Shown here: positions 1-11,830 of the stretch, one piece after another | Layout of the letters: every line of letters starts with the position of its first letter | Position numbering within the stretch: position 1 is the stretch's first letter | Source of the DNA: Anastatus disparis | Taxonomy: Eukaryota > Arthropoda > Insecta > Hymenoptera > Eupelmidae | Reading direction: 5' to 3' | Assembly: GCA_017163975.1 (NCBI GenBank) | Contig: JAFFSR010000248.1 | Span: 682,001-746,000 of the forward strand | Length of the DNA: 64,000 nt | Translations under genes and position numbers: made by a program | The notes under the pieces: model-generated | What the model saw: only the letters and a program-made list of their open reading frames with translations | Databases searched by the model: none | What the model was told of the DNA's origin: nothing

Positions 1-3
1 TAA

Positions 4-616
4 GGTGGCTCGAGCGATTTTTTCTAAAATGATTTTAACTCCTGAAATTTTCATAAAAATATTCTTTAAACTGTAATCTTTTGATCTACATTTTGAAAAA
101 TATGGGTTGACGAACTATTTTTTGAGAAAAAGTTACTATAAAAATGATAATAAATGTACGTGCTCTTATGGGACTAAATCGTAAATCCGATTTTACTCTA
201 TTATAAAAAGATACAGGAATAGAATAATAATAAAAGATATAGGATAGAAAATCAGGACTTGACGAAGAAATACAAGAGAAAATAAATCTAAAAGAATGCG
301 AAATAGAATTTGCTACACATAATGGCAGCTTCTGCGCATGTGCGTCAGATATAGACGCCATACGTAAGGTTAACGTGCGTTCAGAGTGCTCGTAACCAAC
401 AAAACAGCAGGGACGTACCAAAGTAAAACTTGTAATGAGAAACAAAACAAAAATTTTTTTTTCTTTTTTATTATTTTTGATTACTTAAAATTGTTTTCTT
501 ATCATAAGAAATAATTAATAATACTATTTAATTAGTTATAATAGCTCTATCAATAAAAACATTTTAATTACACAGACAGGGCCCCGCTTGATACGGCACC
601 AAGCGCTTGAGCTACC
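4..616. mobile_element. TTAA-type MITE at the window edge
   Basis: The first bases (TAA then GGTGGCTCGAGCG) are matched in reverse complement at 604-616, followed by TTAA at 617-620. This gives imperfect terminal inverted repeats of 13 bp or more and a probable TTAA target duplication, whose first T would lie just outside the window. No transposase is inside; the only open frame is unrecognisable. TTAA duplication is typical of piggyBac-like and some Kolobok or Sola3 elements, so the superfamily is undecided. Confidence 0.6.
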
Positions 617-620
617 TTAA

Positions 621-1296
621 ATGGGAAATTTTAGCCAAAAATGAGTTACCCAGCTACTGAGGGCGCCACTAGATCCCATGTATTTTTATATCTATATAAA
701 TCAAATTTTTCATATGTATAGATATACAAACAATGTTAAAGTGTTACCCAGCGTTTCGAACAAAAAATTTAACCCAGAAGTATCCTTCTATAAGCGTCTA
801 TCTTCTTTGTTAATATTTATTCATAAAATATCATTAATTGATTTATAAACAAAATAACTAAAAAATTTTCGATTGAAAAAATTATCATTCCATTAAAAAA
901 ATTCAATTTGATTTTAATTTGATCCGCTTATTTAAAGTTAATTAAGTGACTAGCATGAGAGTAATAGTACATTATGCAAGTAGAGAGAAAAGTCGCATAT
1001 ATTTCCCAAAGGAGAAATAGACTTTGCTCTCGTGTTGCATATTTTACTTCATTCCTACCTCAACCGTGGCCACTTTATTAACTTCATAAAAGCGGCCCCT
1101 ATTAAAGAAATTAAAATATTAATCAATTGAATAATCACATATTGTTGAGAATTCTGAACATTAATTGTCATAATAAATATTTGTTGAGAAAAAATTTCTT
1201 TTTTATTTGAAATATTTTAAGACTTAAATAATAAAATTTCATAATTTTTTCAAAATATTAATTTTTACTGAAATATAGTTTTTTTTTAAATTTTAC
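621..1296. other. Gene-free AT-rich sequence
   Basis: I see no gene here. A stretch at about 955-1078 is distantly matched in inverted orientation at about 2112-2225, on the other side of the palindromic element at 1300-1963. The two may be the ends of an older element that received that insertion. The match is patchy. Confidence 0.35.
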
Positions 1297-1299
1297 TAA

Positions 1300-1963
1300 C
1301 TAGGAGAGGGTCTGACCTCCGGATCACGGATTTTGCTTAAACTTTAGGATAAGTTTTTAGGTATCAAAATATAGAAAAAAACAAAATATTAGACCCTAAT
1401 GCTCAATACTTCCCTAGTTACAGGTAATTAGAGAAAATCACTGGAAAAGTTACTAGATTTTCAAACGCTTATAGTTCTTCAGCATTAATAGCTAGAAGCT
1501 TAAACCTTTTTTTAAATGAAAGCTGAGCTCAAATCCTTTCGAAATATCACCTACAGCATATCAAAATATTATTTTTTTCCATAGTTACATCATTTTAAAA
1601 ATTATACTACATTTCAGCATTTATTATTGATTAATGTTTTTAAAGGGAAATTTAGATCAAATTTCAATAACGCTGTAACTATGGAAAAAAATAATATTTT
1701 GACACGCTGTAAAAGATATTTCGGAAGGATTTGAGCTCAGCTTTCATTTAAAAAAAGGTTTAAGCTTCTAGCTATTAATGCTGAAGAACTATAAGCGTTT
1801 GAAAATCTAGTAACTTTTCCAGTGATTGTCTCTAATTACCTGTAACTAGGGAAGTATTGAGCATTAGGGTCTAATATTTTGTTTTTTTCCATATTTTGAC
1901 ATCTAAAAACTTATCCCAAAGTTTGAGCAAAATCCGTGATCCGGAGGTCAGACCCTCTCCTAG
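1300..1963. mobile_element. Palindromic MITE with TAA target duplication
   Basis: The outermost 35 or so bases (starting CTAGGAGAGGGTC) are inverted almost perfectly at the other end, and the two halves are complementary nearly to the centre. TAA lies immediately outside both ends (1297-1299 and 1964-1966). A relative with the same duplication is at 44201-44865. There is no coding capacity. A 3-bp TWA duplication is typical of PIF/Harbinger; that assignment is inference. Confidence 0.8.
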
Positions 1964-1966
1964 TAA

Positions 1967-2717
1967 GTAATTTAATCATTTGTTATAAATTTCATGAAAA
2001 ACTGTTCAAATTTACAAATTTTTATTTACCGGGAATAAAATTACTATGTTTCTACTAATATTTTAAATGTCAGATATATCTTACTTTCCGCTCGCTTTAC
2101 GAGTTAATAAATAGGCCATTACTGTTGGGGTAGGAATAAAATCTACTTCTTTTTCGGAAAATACAACCCTTAGGAGACACATGAGACTTTACTTTGCAGT
2201 TGCATAATGTGCCATCAATCTTGTAAATTATACAATGTTATAAAATAATTAATATTGTATGATACAGCTAGGGAGTGAAGTCGAAGAATATTCAGGTGGA
2301 GGTCAAAAGCAAGGGTAGCAATCGGTTAAAAAAGTAATATATTTTATATCGAGACGCGTACAGTAATTTATGTTTGGTGAAACTAACTTTTATTAGCATC
2401 TTAAGAAAGAAAAACTTATAGAAATAAGTTTTGTAAGATGGCTGATTCCCTTCAAATTCATGCAAGCCGTCACAGATCGAATTTTTTTTTGGCTGGAAAC
2501 TATTTAAATGTGTCCTAATATTCGAGAAAAAATGTAGAAACCCCGAAAAACAAAAAAAAAAATTTTAACATGACGTTCGGAAAATTCGTTTTTCGGTGCC
2601 TTATTTCTGTACTGAAAATGCCGAAAAAATTTACCGCACGAAAAATTAAGTGCGTAAAAATTTGAAAAGCGTGCAGAAAATTCTTGAATTTTGACGCACT
2701 TAATTTTCCGTAAAAAA
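1967..2717. other. No gene seen
   Basis: AT-rich sequence without a recognisable gene. The open frames on the minus strand at 2504-2784 run into the tandem repeat below and have low-complexity composition. Confidence 0.5.
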
Positions 2718-2830
2718 CGGGCATTTTCGTTATGAAAATGAAGCATAAAAAAACACGGGCATTTTCGTTACGAAAATGAAGCATAAAAAAATACGGGCAT
2801 TTTCGTTACGAAAATGAAGCATCAAAAAAC
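2718..2830. repeat. 38-bp tandem repeat, three copies
   Basis: A unit beginning CGGGCATTTTCGTTA starts at 2718, 2756 and 2794, with few differences. Each unit contains the short palindrome CATTTTCGTTACGAAAATG. Confidence 0.85.
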
Positions 2831-3467
2831 AAATTTTTAATCGAAAAATGTCCGATTATCACTTGAAATATCGCTCGAATCACTATTGGAACTCATTATG
2901 AAAGAATATAAAAAACTCGAATATAAAGACTCTTCTTAAAGCAAACGTAAACCATCACTGACTGCTCGTATAAAAGTATTATTTCAAATACAACAAGTTG
3001 AGCACTTGCTTTTTGTATCCCCACTTCTCTATATTTTTTCCTTTGTTTAAATAATTTCCTTACTTACAATGCTTACGCGAAAACTTTAGATTCTCGTTTT
3101 TATAATATTAAGCATTTGACAAATTTATTTTATTTGTTGTAATACTATTTTCCTTTGTTAAAATATTAATTTACTATTTTTTTTTTCTTTATTGAATTAT
3201 TATTTACTTATACTGTAATAATATTTTAGAATATTTTTCCTTGGTTAAAATATTATTTTATTATTTTATTTTTCTTTGTTTATAAAAATTATATTACAAT
3301 GCTAGCGTCAAAACTTTAAATTCTTATTGCAATATATCGTGTATTTTTATCTTTTATTATAAACATTTTATTATACGTTTTAAATTGGAAAATTTTTGCA
3401 CGGTTACTTCTAGAATTATTATATTTCTAAATCATGATCGAATTTTTCGAACCTTATGATAAAAAAA
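2831..3467. other. No gene seen
   Basis: Very AT-rich sequence with T-runs; no feature recognised. Confidence 0.5.
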
Positions 3468-3907
3468 GGTACACTTAGCGGAAAGGATATTTTTCCGAAT
3501 GTGTACCTCAAATGGCAGCGCTGCATATTTTACCACAGACATAAGAAAACTTCGAATTATGCATTGAGTTCTGCATCACGATTATTTTGTTTTTTTTATA
3601 GGTTATTCATGCAAAATTCAAATGATAACAACTTAAATTTTATTGCTTATATAATTTAAATTCACAATATTAGATTCTATATGATTATTGAAGAAAGAAA
3701 TAAAAATTTTATTTAATAAAATTATAATTCGGATTATGAAAAAAGAAAGTAATATTGTTTGTTTACTAAAATTATGTCATTAAGTAATAAGTAACGATGA
3801 TGCGAAATTTGCTCTATAATTTGAAATTGTCTTATGCCTGTGGTAAAATATGCGATGTTGCCATTTGAGGTACACATTCGGAAAAATATCCTTTCCGCCA
3901 AGTGTAC
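3468..3907. mobile_element. Inverted-repeat element (MITE-like)
   Basis: About 78 bp at 3468-3545 (starting GGTACACTTAGCGGAAAGG) is repeated in inverted orientation at 3831-3907. Each arm contains its own palindrome (GGTACAC...GTGTACC). The interior is AT-rich and non-coding. I could not define a target duplication. Confidence 0.55.
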
Positions 3908-3920
3908 ATAACACATGCAT

Positions 3921-4003
3921 AAAATAGGTCTTCACCGCATGTGCGTTGCCGCTCTCGCTGCACTCGAGCGGCAATCATCACGCGTGCGGTAAAGACCTAT
4001 TTT
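3921..4003. repeat. Imperfect 83-bp hairpin
   Basis: AAAATAGGTCTT at 3921 pairs with its complement at about 3991-4003, and the arms continue with GC-rich CCGCATGTGCG / CGCGTGCGG. It lies directly after the preceding element and may be a remnant of another palindromic element. Confidence 0.6.
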
Positions 4004-4812
4004 CTGCACTAGTAAAGTAAATACCATTTTCACGACGCTATAGCCTATTTTGTGTTAAATGTTGAAATAAAAGGTGAAAAGGATAATCCACGCGGATTTC
4101 CATTCGAATCCACGTGGAATTCATGTTCATTCACATGGATATCCCCGTGGATCATCCACGTCGATATGCATCTGGATATTTTCAATTGAGAAACAAATAT
4201 TTATTCACTGAAATATATACGGTTAATTGTCTACCAAATCGTGCGCAAAAAAAAAGATTTTTCTTAAACTCAATGAATAAGTTTCAGTTACTGCAACTAA
4301 AGCTTTTAATAATTTTAGGACTATTAAGAAATGAACTCAGGGAGTTACAGGACCTTAAAGTTACGGTTTTTCACATTTTTTGCGATTTTATACGTTTTTT
4401 AGCTTTATTTTATTGTCACAATATCAAGTCGTTCGTTAAAATGATAGATACATAAGAAATCGTCTGAATTTTTAGAAAAATTTAGTCATGAGGTTAAAAA
4501 ATAAAATGAGAAAATAACGTTTGAAAATCGGAAAAAGGACTTACGATCCAAGCCTTGGACTTCAAAATATTCATAGTTTTAGAAATACTACCTAGAAATA
4601 CTTTAACCTATAAATCCAATACATCATTTCATCAACGTTTAAATTATAAAATATGCTTTATAAATGATAAAAAATTAAAAAATAAATCGTCTCAAACACA
4701 AATAATTATAGAGATTTAATGAGTATTTTTTCTCAGATTCACATTTTAATCCTCGAAAAGGCGTGTAACATGTTAGTGGTATATAGGTAAAAAAACCGTT
4801 TGATATTGATTC
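4004..4812. other. No gene seen
   Basis: Around 4085-4175 there is a cluster of short palindromes of the form ATCCACGTGGAT. The rest is AT-rich without a recognisable gene. Confidence 0.4.
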
Positions 4813-5180
4813 AGGAGTCTCATATGCTAGCTATAGTTTGCTATAGTTTGTTGTTCACAAAAATCAAAAGTTTAAAAAAATCTTCAATATTTTGAAAAAC
4901 ATTAATTTATACCTGGAAAAAAATCTCTACAAATTTTTAGTTAGTCTTATCGACTGATTTTATTATTAATGCTCACTTAAAGTTTATCTTTTTACTACTA
5001 TGAGATACAAAACACGCGGACTTTGAGTAAGCACGTATAAAAAAATTAGTTGATAAGACTACTTGAAAATTTGCAGAAATTTTTTTCTAGGTTTAAATTA
5101 ATTTTTATCAAAATTTTAAAGAGTTCTTTAAACTTTTACTTTTCATGAACAACAAACTATAGCTGACATATGAGACTCCT
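4813..5180. mobile_element. Palindromic MITE ending AGGAGTCTCATATG
   Basis: AGGAGTCTCATATG at 4813 is inverted exactly at the right end (CATATGAGACTCCT). The two halves stay complementary inward, including the motif TATAGTTTGTTGTTCA. The flanks are TTC(A) on the left and TTAA-like on the right, so a target duplication is not clear. Confidence 0.65.
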
Positions 5181-5995
5181 TAAAATAATGGCCATAAAAA
5201 ATTCCCATTTTCAGCTCTTTATTTCAAAGCAATGGGCATGAAATGGTAAAAAATCGTTTCAATTTCTACCAGGGCAATTGATAAATTATATATTTTCTAG
5301 ATTTTCTCACTTTTTTTACAAGTAATGAATCTTATTTTCTCTTTTTTCTATCTTGGACAGGCTGTTATAGCAAGAATTCTATAAACATAGTCTATGGCGT
5401 ACTCTGCAAAAAAAAAAAAAATAAGTGAGAAATCACCTGATTTCTTAAGTGATTTATCATGTCAAAATATCATGTGATATTTTTTTTTGGTTTTATACGT
5501 TTCTGTTAAGAGCATGACGAAGCTGCCCACCTTCTAATAATATTTCCAATCCTAACTTATGAATAAACGATGCGTTTAATCGAGTTTTTTTGCTATAAGG
5601 TATAAATTTGTAAGATTAAACTCTAGTGCGGACAACTCAAGAAATCCACCAAAATATTATGCATATATAGTTATAATAAAAACTTTCAATGTATCGTATT
5701 TTAAGGTTAGATTTATCGAGTTTGATACCTAATTTCCAATCCAAGCTCATAAAAAAATAACAAGCCCAAATGATTTTTTATTTTAACAAAAATTATTGTA
5801 TTAATATAGCTTTAGTGCGGACAAGTCATTATGTTTGTTTGATTTATGAATTTAAAAAGGTATTGATGAAATAAAAAAAGCAAAACTCAATTGCTGCAGC
5901 TCCGACATCCCGTTGAGTGACGGAAAAACCGCCCTTAAAATTTTCATTTTTCTTTATTTTCTTTAAAATGGTTTTGAATATTATTTCAAAATTAT
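5181..5995. other. No gene seen
   Basis: AT-rich DNA. The phrase TAGTGCGGACAA occurs twice (about 5622 and 5813). Nothing else was recognised. Confidence 0.4.
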
Positions 5996-6758
5996 TATAG
6001 GCTGATTCCATTTCAAATCGAACAGTCAGTATACACTCAAGTCACCAATTACTGCGCTAATGGAGTATGTTATTCTACCCTAAAAATAAGGGTATACGTA
6101 TTTTTTTATTTTGCTGAAATATCAAAATTGCATCAGATATGCACTTTTGAAAATTGCATACAAAAACTAAATGTTAAAACTGAAAATGTTGAGAATAACT
6201 TTAGAGAGCTATCGTTTTACCAATTTTCAATGAATTTTGATAAACCTTTTTTTATTTTATTTCGTTTTGAGCCCTCTTCAACTCCGTGCAAGAAATTTAA
6301 AAAAAAACTAAAAAATAACTGAGATATATGCATTTTACCAAAAAATGCACTTTTTATGCACATGCATTTTTCTCGAAAAGGCCATTTTTTTTTTGCTGAA
6401 ATTTTTTTTGCTGATAGAGGACCAAAATACCTATCTAATAGTACTTGTTTGATCCCGGGTTTTTTGGTTTGGAGCGAGATTAAATTCACAAATTTTGTTG
6501 GTGAAAAATGCTTGTATATACGTTCAGAAGTCTTAAGCAGTCGACATTTAAATATTATCCTTCGTTTAGCATTATCCAGGAACAACGACGTGGACGTAGA
6601 AGGATTCTGTTCCCTTCGGGGTGCTTTTTTAGAGTGAGTTCCCCTTGCCTCTCACTGTTGGGATGCGTCAAAAAAATAATTATAGATAATTATTTTTTTT
6701 TATTTTTGCGCTTATTATTTTTAGTTTTAAATGTAGTCTCACGACGCTTGGCTTTTTA

Positions 6759-8832
6759 CTACGTTTTTTTTTTCTTATTTTTCACTTCATTTAGTGCATG
6801 TATAGCTGTCCTGCCAATAAATATATGTGATTTTAATTCCCCAAGTTTTTTTAACCACATATGACTTTTTTGAATTCCATTATATTTAGAAACCCCACTC
6901 CATTCAATATTTTTCTTTTTTCTAAATCTTTCAATCTCATTTATTGGTAGTAAAATGATTTTTATTGCATTGGTGTAACTTTGAACCCAATTTATAAAAT
7001 CGTCAGCATTTTGTATCGATTCTTCATGAACTCTATTCAAGTTATGTGAAGTAGCATAATGCTTTAGAAGCCCACCTATTCCATCAACGGCTCTTTTCCC
7101 ATGACCAGTCGCAGAAAATAACCATTTCATTTCATAAAACCAATGTTTGAATTCATGTAGTTGAAAACGATTTTTAAATTGGCTTGGAGCTCCATCTGAT
7201 ATGATAGTGACTTTAGTAACTAAATAATTCTTTTTCATAAGATCGATAATTTTATTTATTGCTAGCAGTGCATATGCAGTATCATCCTTTTTGTCGTCAC
7301 TAACTATCGCAAAACTTTGTGTTATCTCTCCTTGGTAACAGACTGCAGTAAAAATAGAAATTTGGTTATTTACCCAATGATTTCCTTGAACCGCTTTATT
7401 ATTTATTACAGACCAATTTTCTGCAAAGTCAACGTGGATGATTAACTTAGTAGGATCAGCTTTACCTTCTTCCTTTTCTTTTTTTATAGCTTCACGTTGA
7501 ATATTTTTTATGTATATATGAGTACTTGCTTTCAATGCGCAGATTGAAAGTTTTTCTTTAAAAACTGTTAAGCTTATTGTTTGTTTAATAAGATTACCAT
7601 TATCCCACAAAGCAAACGTAATTTCATCTTCACAATTTTGTTTCAGTTTTAACAATTCTAATGTGATACCCGCACCACCGGGACAATCTTTGCATTCTTG
7701 CAAGAAACATGAATCAGATGGTTCAGAACACAACATTGTGTTAGTTATTTCTGAACGAATTGAATCTAATTCGGAATTCTTATCGCCTCTAAAACGAATC
7801 AAACTTGTAAGAAACAGTTCAAAATTTTCGCAATGTACACAAAGACAAGCTTCCTTCACAGGGCTAGTTAAGACGAAACTTGGTCTTGGACTATAGAATT
7901 TCGATTTTCCTATTTGTAAGTTTGGATTTTCTTTTTTTAATTGACTATATGTTTCTTTTAAGCTTCAAGTAAGAAACCGTTTGACTTTTTTAGTATTTGT
8001 GTTATTAATTTTAACAGTTACGACATCAGATTTATTTGGACTTTGTCTACTACAATTAAAATCATCATTTAAAAAATATTCCATAACGATATTTTTTGTG
8101 CTTTCATCAATAGGATGACCAGTATATAAATCTGGCTCCTTTATTTTTCACGAGATTTCTTGATTTATTTATCATATACTCGCTTATATTCGAGAATAGT
8201 GAGCAAACTTTTATTTTGCTTAATTTTGAAGGTAGTAGAGTTAGAAGTTTTATTTTCTCCGAAATAGAAGAGCATTTTTCTAAAGCTAATTTAAAATTTT
8301 CTAAAAATTCATTCCAATAGTTTTCAGTGGAATTTTCGTCCGATTCTATTGATTCAACTGAAATGCCATACGCATCTTCTAATTTACTTCCAACAGTAGC
8401 AGAAAAAGCTGAAATTAAGGGTTTTTTCTTTTTAGATACGTAATTTCCTCTAAAATTTTCAGGTATTGCAGTTTTTCTTTTTAGGGGTGAGATGCATTCA
8501 GGTAAAACTGAATTAATACTCTCGTTTAATTCCTCTATTCGTTCGGGTGTCTTCGGAATAAAATCATCATCTCTTCCGCTAAAAAGTTCAGTCATTTCAT
8601 TTTCAGATATAGACTCAAGATCACTTAAAATCATTTTTGATATGCGTTTATGGCAATTTTTACATACATTAGTAGATGGCAATATATTTAAATCTGGATG
8701 AAGCTGTGCCAAATTAATGGCTAAATCTTCCAACGGTCTAAAACGTTATTTACTGTTCATATAAACTACCTTTTTATGCATTTGAAAAAAATCGGGACAT
8801 GAAATTCTTTTAGAAGAGTAAATTTTGGACAT
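6759..8832 (-). pseudogene. Transposase of the 4-bp-duplication transposon (copy A)
   Basis: The coding frame starts at 8832 (MSKIYSS) and runs leftwards in about 690 codons. The N-terminal part has a likely zinc module: C-x-D-x-F-x2-H, then about 30 residues later VCKNCHKRI. The C-terminal 366-codon part has three conserved acidic motifs, HVDFAENW, SDGAPSQFKNRF and HGKRAVDGIGGLLK, which would suit a DDE/D catalytic core. Lesions seen: an in-frame TAA near 8748; loss of 11 bp near 8145 between two GGAG repeats, judged against copy B; TGA near 7964 where copy B has CGA; and a frame change in an A-run just before the end. It is therefore dead. The superfamily is uncertain. Confidence 0.75.
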
Positions 8833-9567
8833 TGTTATTTCACAATTTTGTTGAATTTTTCACAAGCCCGAGAAGCACCTTTCAAAGCAGCCGTAAAAAT
8901 AACTAGCTTCTATATAACAGTTCTAATATGCTGTTTTGGTTATGCGATGTATTTGTCCGCGAGTTGGCCTCCTATTGTTTGTACATCGAAACATACATAA
9001 TATAGATATACACGAATAGAATTCTTTTTTTTCATGTTTAAATATTTATTTTTATATTACGAATTTACATATACAGGGTGTCCCATTTCAACTTGGACAC
9101 GTCAATAACTCTAAAAATATAGACGTTTGAAAAAAATGTTTCAAATGAAAGTTGTAGAGTTTCAAGGGGGGCATCCAATGGTGACCTTGATCGTGACCTT
9201 GACCATGACCTTCAAGGTTATTTGAAGGTCAATTCGGTTTTCTTAAATGGAAAGTCATAATTTTGATACCGAAAATGGAAAGAGCGGAAAATTTTACATC
9301 CAAATATGACCTTGACCATGACCTTCAAGGTCATTAGAACGTCGAGTCGATTTTTTAAATGGAAACCCACGATCTTCAAGGTCATCTTAAGTTTAAGGCG
9401 AATTTTTAAGTGGAACCCTAGATTTTTGACTCCGCTATGAAAGGTACTGAAAATATTAAAGCTGAATAAGTCCTTGACCATTTACAAAATTTGACCTTCT
9501 AAGGTCATGATTGACGTTAAATAACTTATTAAATTTGATAATTAATTTCGGTAAGAAATAGCACGAT

Positions 9568-10706
9568 ACCAACTAGTAAGAGTAAGGACTAAGCGTTCCC
9601 AACCAGTTAAGGTCAGGAATAAGGTTCCCAACCAGTTAAGGTAAGGAATAAAGGTTCCCAAACAGTTAAGGTAAGAAATAAAGGTTCCTAACCAGTTAAG
9701 GTAAGGACTAAGCGTTCCCAACCAGTTAAGGTAAGGACTAAGCGTTCCCAACCAGTTAAGGTCAGGAATAAGGTTCCCAACCAGTTAAGGTAAGGAATAA
9801 AGGTTCCCAACCAGTTAAGGTAAGAAATAAAGGTTCCTAACCAGTTAAGGTAAGGACTAAGCGTTCCCAACCAGTTAAGGTCAGGAATAAGGTTCCCAAC
9901 CAGTTAAGGTAAGGAATAAAGGTTCCCAACCAGTTGAGGTAAGAAATAAAGGTTCCTAACCAGTTAAGGTAAGGACTAAGCGTTCCCAACCAGTTAAGGT
10001 CAGGAATAAGGTTCCTAACCAGTTAAGGTAAGGAATAAAGGTTCCCAACCAGTTAAGGTCAGGAATAAAGGTTCCCAACCAGTTAAGGTAAGGACTAAGC
10101 GTTCCCAACCAGTTAAGGTCAGGAATAAGGTTCCCAACCAGTTAAGGTAAGGAATAAAGGTTCCCAACCAGTTAAGGTAAGGAATAAAGGTTCCCAACCA
10201 GTTAAGGTAAGAAATAAAGGTTCCTAACCAGTTAAGGTAAGGACTAAGCGTTCCCAACCAGTTAAGGTAAGGACTAAGCGTTCCCAACCAGTTAAGGTCA
10301 GGAATAAGGTTCCCAACCAGTTAAGGTAAGGAATAAAGGTTCCCAACCAGTTAAGGTAAGAAATAAAGGTTCCTAACCAGTTAAGGTAAGGACTAAGCGT
10401 TCCCAACCAGTTAAGGTCAGGAATAAGGTTCCCAACTAGTTAAGGTAAGGAATAAAGGTTCCCAACCAGTTAAGGTAAGGAATAAAGGTTCCTAACCAGT
10501 TAAGGTAAGAAATAAAGGTTCCTAACCAGTTAAGGTAAGGACTAAGCGTTCCCAACCAGTTAAGGTCAGGAATAAGGTTCCCAACCAGTTAAGGTAAGGA
10601 ATAAAGGTTCCCAACCAGTTAAGGTCAGGAATAAAGGTTCCCAACCAGTTAAGGTAAGGACTAAGCGTTCCCAACCAGTTAAGGTCAGGAATAAAGGTTC
10701 CCAACG
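9568..10706. repeat. About 30-bp minisatellite with higher-order structure
   Basis: About 38 monomers of 29-30 bp, consensus TTCCCAACCAGTTAAGGTAAGG plus a variable tail (ACTAAGCG, AATAAGG, AATAAAGG). Variant monomers recur in a fixed order, so the higher-order period is about 119 bp (four monomers), sometimes about 149 bp. Because the monomers are near 30 bp, open frames run through the array on the minus strand; these are artefacts. The array lies between the transposase 3' end and the left TIR of the mariner-like element. Confidence 0.95.
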
Positions 10707-10744
10707 CTTTTATGTACATTTGATAAAATAAATATTTATCTTAC

Positions 10745-11830
10745 TTAATCGTCATTGGCGTTACCTCTTGGTATGAGGTGTTCAAAGTGTCCACCCTGAT
10801 TTTCTAAACATAATTTTAGTCTCCTCCTAAAGTTACGCATAACACGTTGCAAAGTTTCTTGCGTTACCGATTGACAAGCTTCTATTATTCTCTGCATCAT
10901 GTTTTCTCTCGTTGTTGGAGCTTCCTGGTAGACAGCATCTTTAGCAAATCCCCAAAAGTATGAGTCAAGAGGATTCAAGTCCGGAGATCTTGGAGGCCAT
11001 GGCACTGGACCATTGCGGATGATAAGCCGTTCATGATATTGTTGCCGAAGAAACGTTGTCACAATTCCAGCGTGGTGAGCAGGAGCGCCATCTTGTTGAA
11101 ACCACATTCTTTGTCGAACATCTAATGGGATGTCTTCCAAATAACCAGGTAGATGATTTTGAAGAAAATCTAAATACATCATACCATTAATAGTTCTTTC
11201 AAAGAAATGTGGTCCAATCATAGATCCATTAACTATCCCTGCCCATACATGTAAACTCCATCGATGCTGATTTAATACCTCTCTATACCAGTGAGGATTA
11301 ACTGGCGACCAATAGTGACTGTTATGGCGATTAAGGCTGCCGTTACTATGAAATGTGGCTTCATCACAGAAACAAACAGACCAGAAGAAATCTGGATCTT
11401 GATCTAATTCATTAAGTGCCCATGTGCAAAAGTTTACTCTTAATATACAATCATTGTCATTTAATTCTTGAACAAGAGTAATATGGTAAGGATGATATCT
11501 GACTAATTGGAGCAGTCGATGTGCTGTTGCTCTAGGAATACCCAATTCTCGTTCAATCTGACGGAGACTGATATGGGGATTTATATGAATCATACCCAAT
11601 ATAGCGAGTAGACGAGGGTCGTTATTGTTCAGGACTCGATTTTGTCGCCTATGACGATGTAGTGCATTTGAACGCGATCTTCTTTCAATGTTTATAATTT
11701 GTTGTGGTCCTGGATGTCGACGATCAGGATAACGTTGACGGTAAAGCTGAGAAGCATTTCTGTAATTTCTGTGACATTCCCCAAGAACTAAAAGAATATC
11801 AACCACATCATTTGCTAAATAATTAGCCAT
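10745..11830 (-). CDS. Mariner/Tc1-type DD41D transposase
   Basis: This is an intact 361-residue transposase that would excise and insert its element at TA dinucleotides. The N-terminal half has helix-turn-helix-like segments (NASQLYRQRYPDR and ISLRQIERELGIPRATAHRLL) for TIR binding. The catalytic residues are visible: first D in CFCDEATFHSNG, second D in QQDGAPAHH, third D in SPDLNPLDSYFWG. There are 41 residues between the second and third D, which places it in the DD41D group rather than DD34D mariner or DD34E Tc1. The start (MANYLAND) is preceded by AT-rich leader and the frame is uninterrupted, so the protein may be functional. It is the only transposase in the window with no lesion. Confidence 0.93.
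   Translation of the reverse strand: MANYLANDVVDILLVLGECHRNYRNASQLYRQRYPDRRHPGPQQIINIERRSRSNALHRHRRQNRVLNNNDPRLLAILGMIHINPHISLRQIERELGIPRATAHRLLQLVRYHPYHITLVQELNDNDCILRVNFCTWALNELDQDPDFFWSVCFCDEATFHSNGSLNRHNSHYWSPVNPHWYREVLNQHRWSLHVWAGIVNGSMIGPHFFERTINGMMYLDFLQNHLPGYLEDIPLDVRQRMWFQQDGAPAHHAGIVTTFLRQQYHERLIIRNGPVPWPPRSPDLNPLDSYFWGFAKDAVYQEAPTTRENMMQRIIEACQSVTQETLQRVMRNFRRRLKLCLENQGGHFEHLIPRGNANDD

Noticed and set aside
6128..6637. Open frames seen in both TIRs of the 4-bp-duplication transposon, such as MHMHFSRKGHFFF
   Set aside because: They recur only because the TIRs are copies. They are not preserved as frames between copies A and B and have low complexity.
9568..10706. CRISPR-like regular array
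   Set aside because: There are no unique spacers; monomers are contiguous and vary by point changes, inside a eukaryotic transposon.
9542..10719. Several minus-strand open frames (Gly-Thr-Leu-Ser-Pro-Tyr-Leu-Asn-Trp repeats)
   Set aside because: They are translations of the 30-bp minisatellite, whose period keeps frames open.
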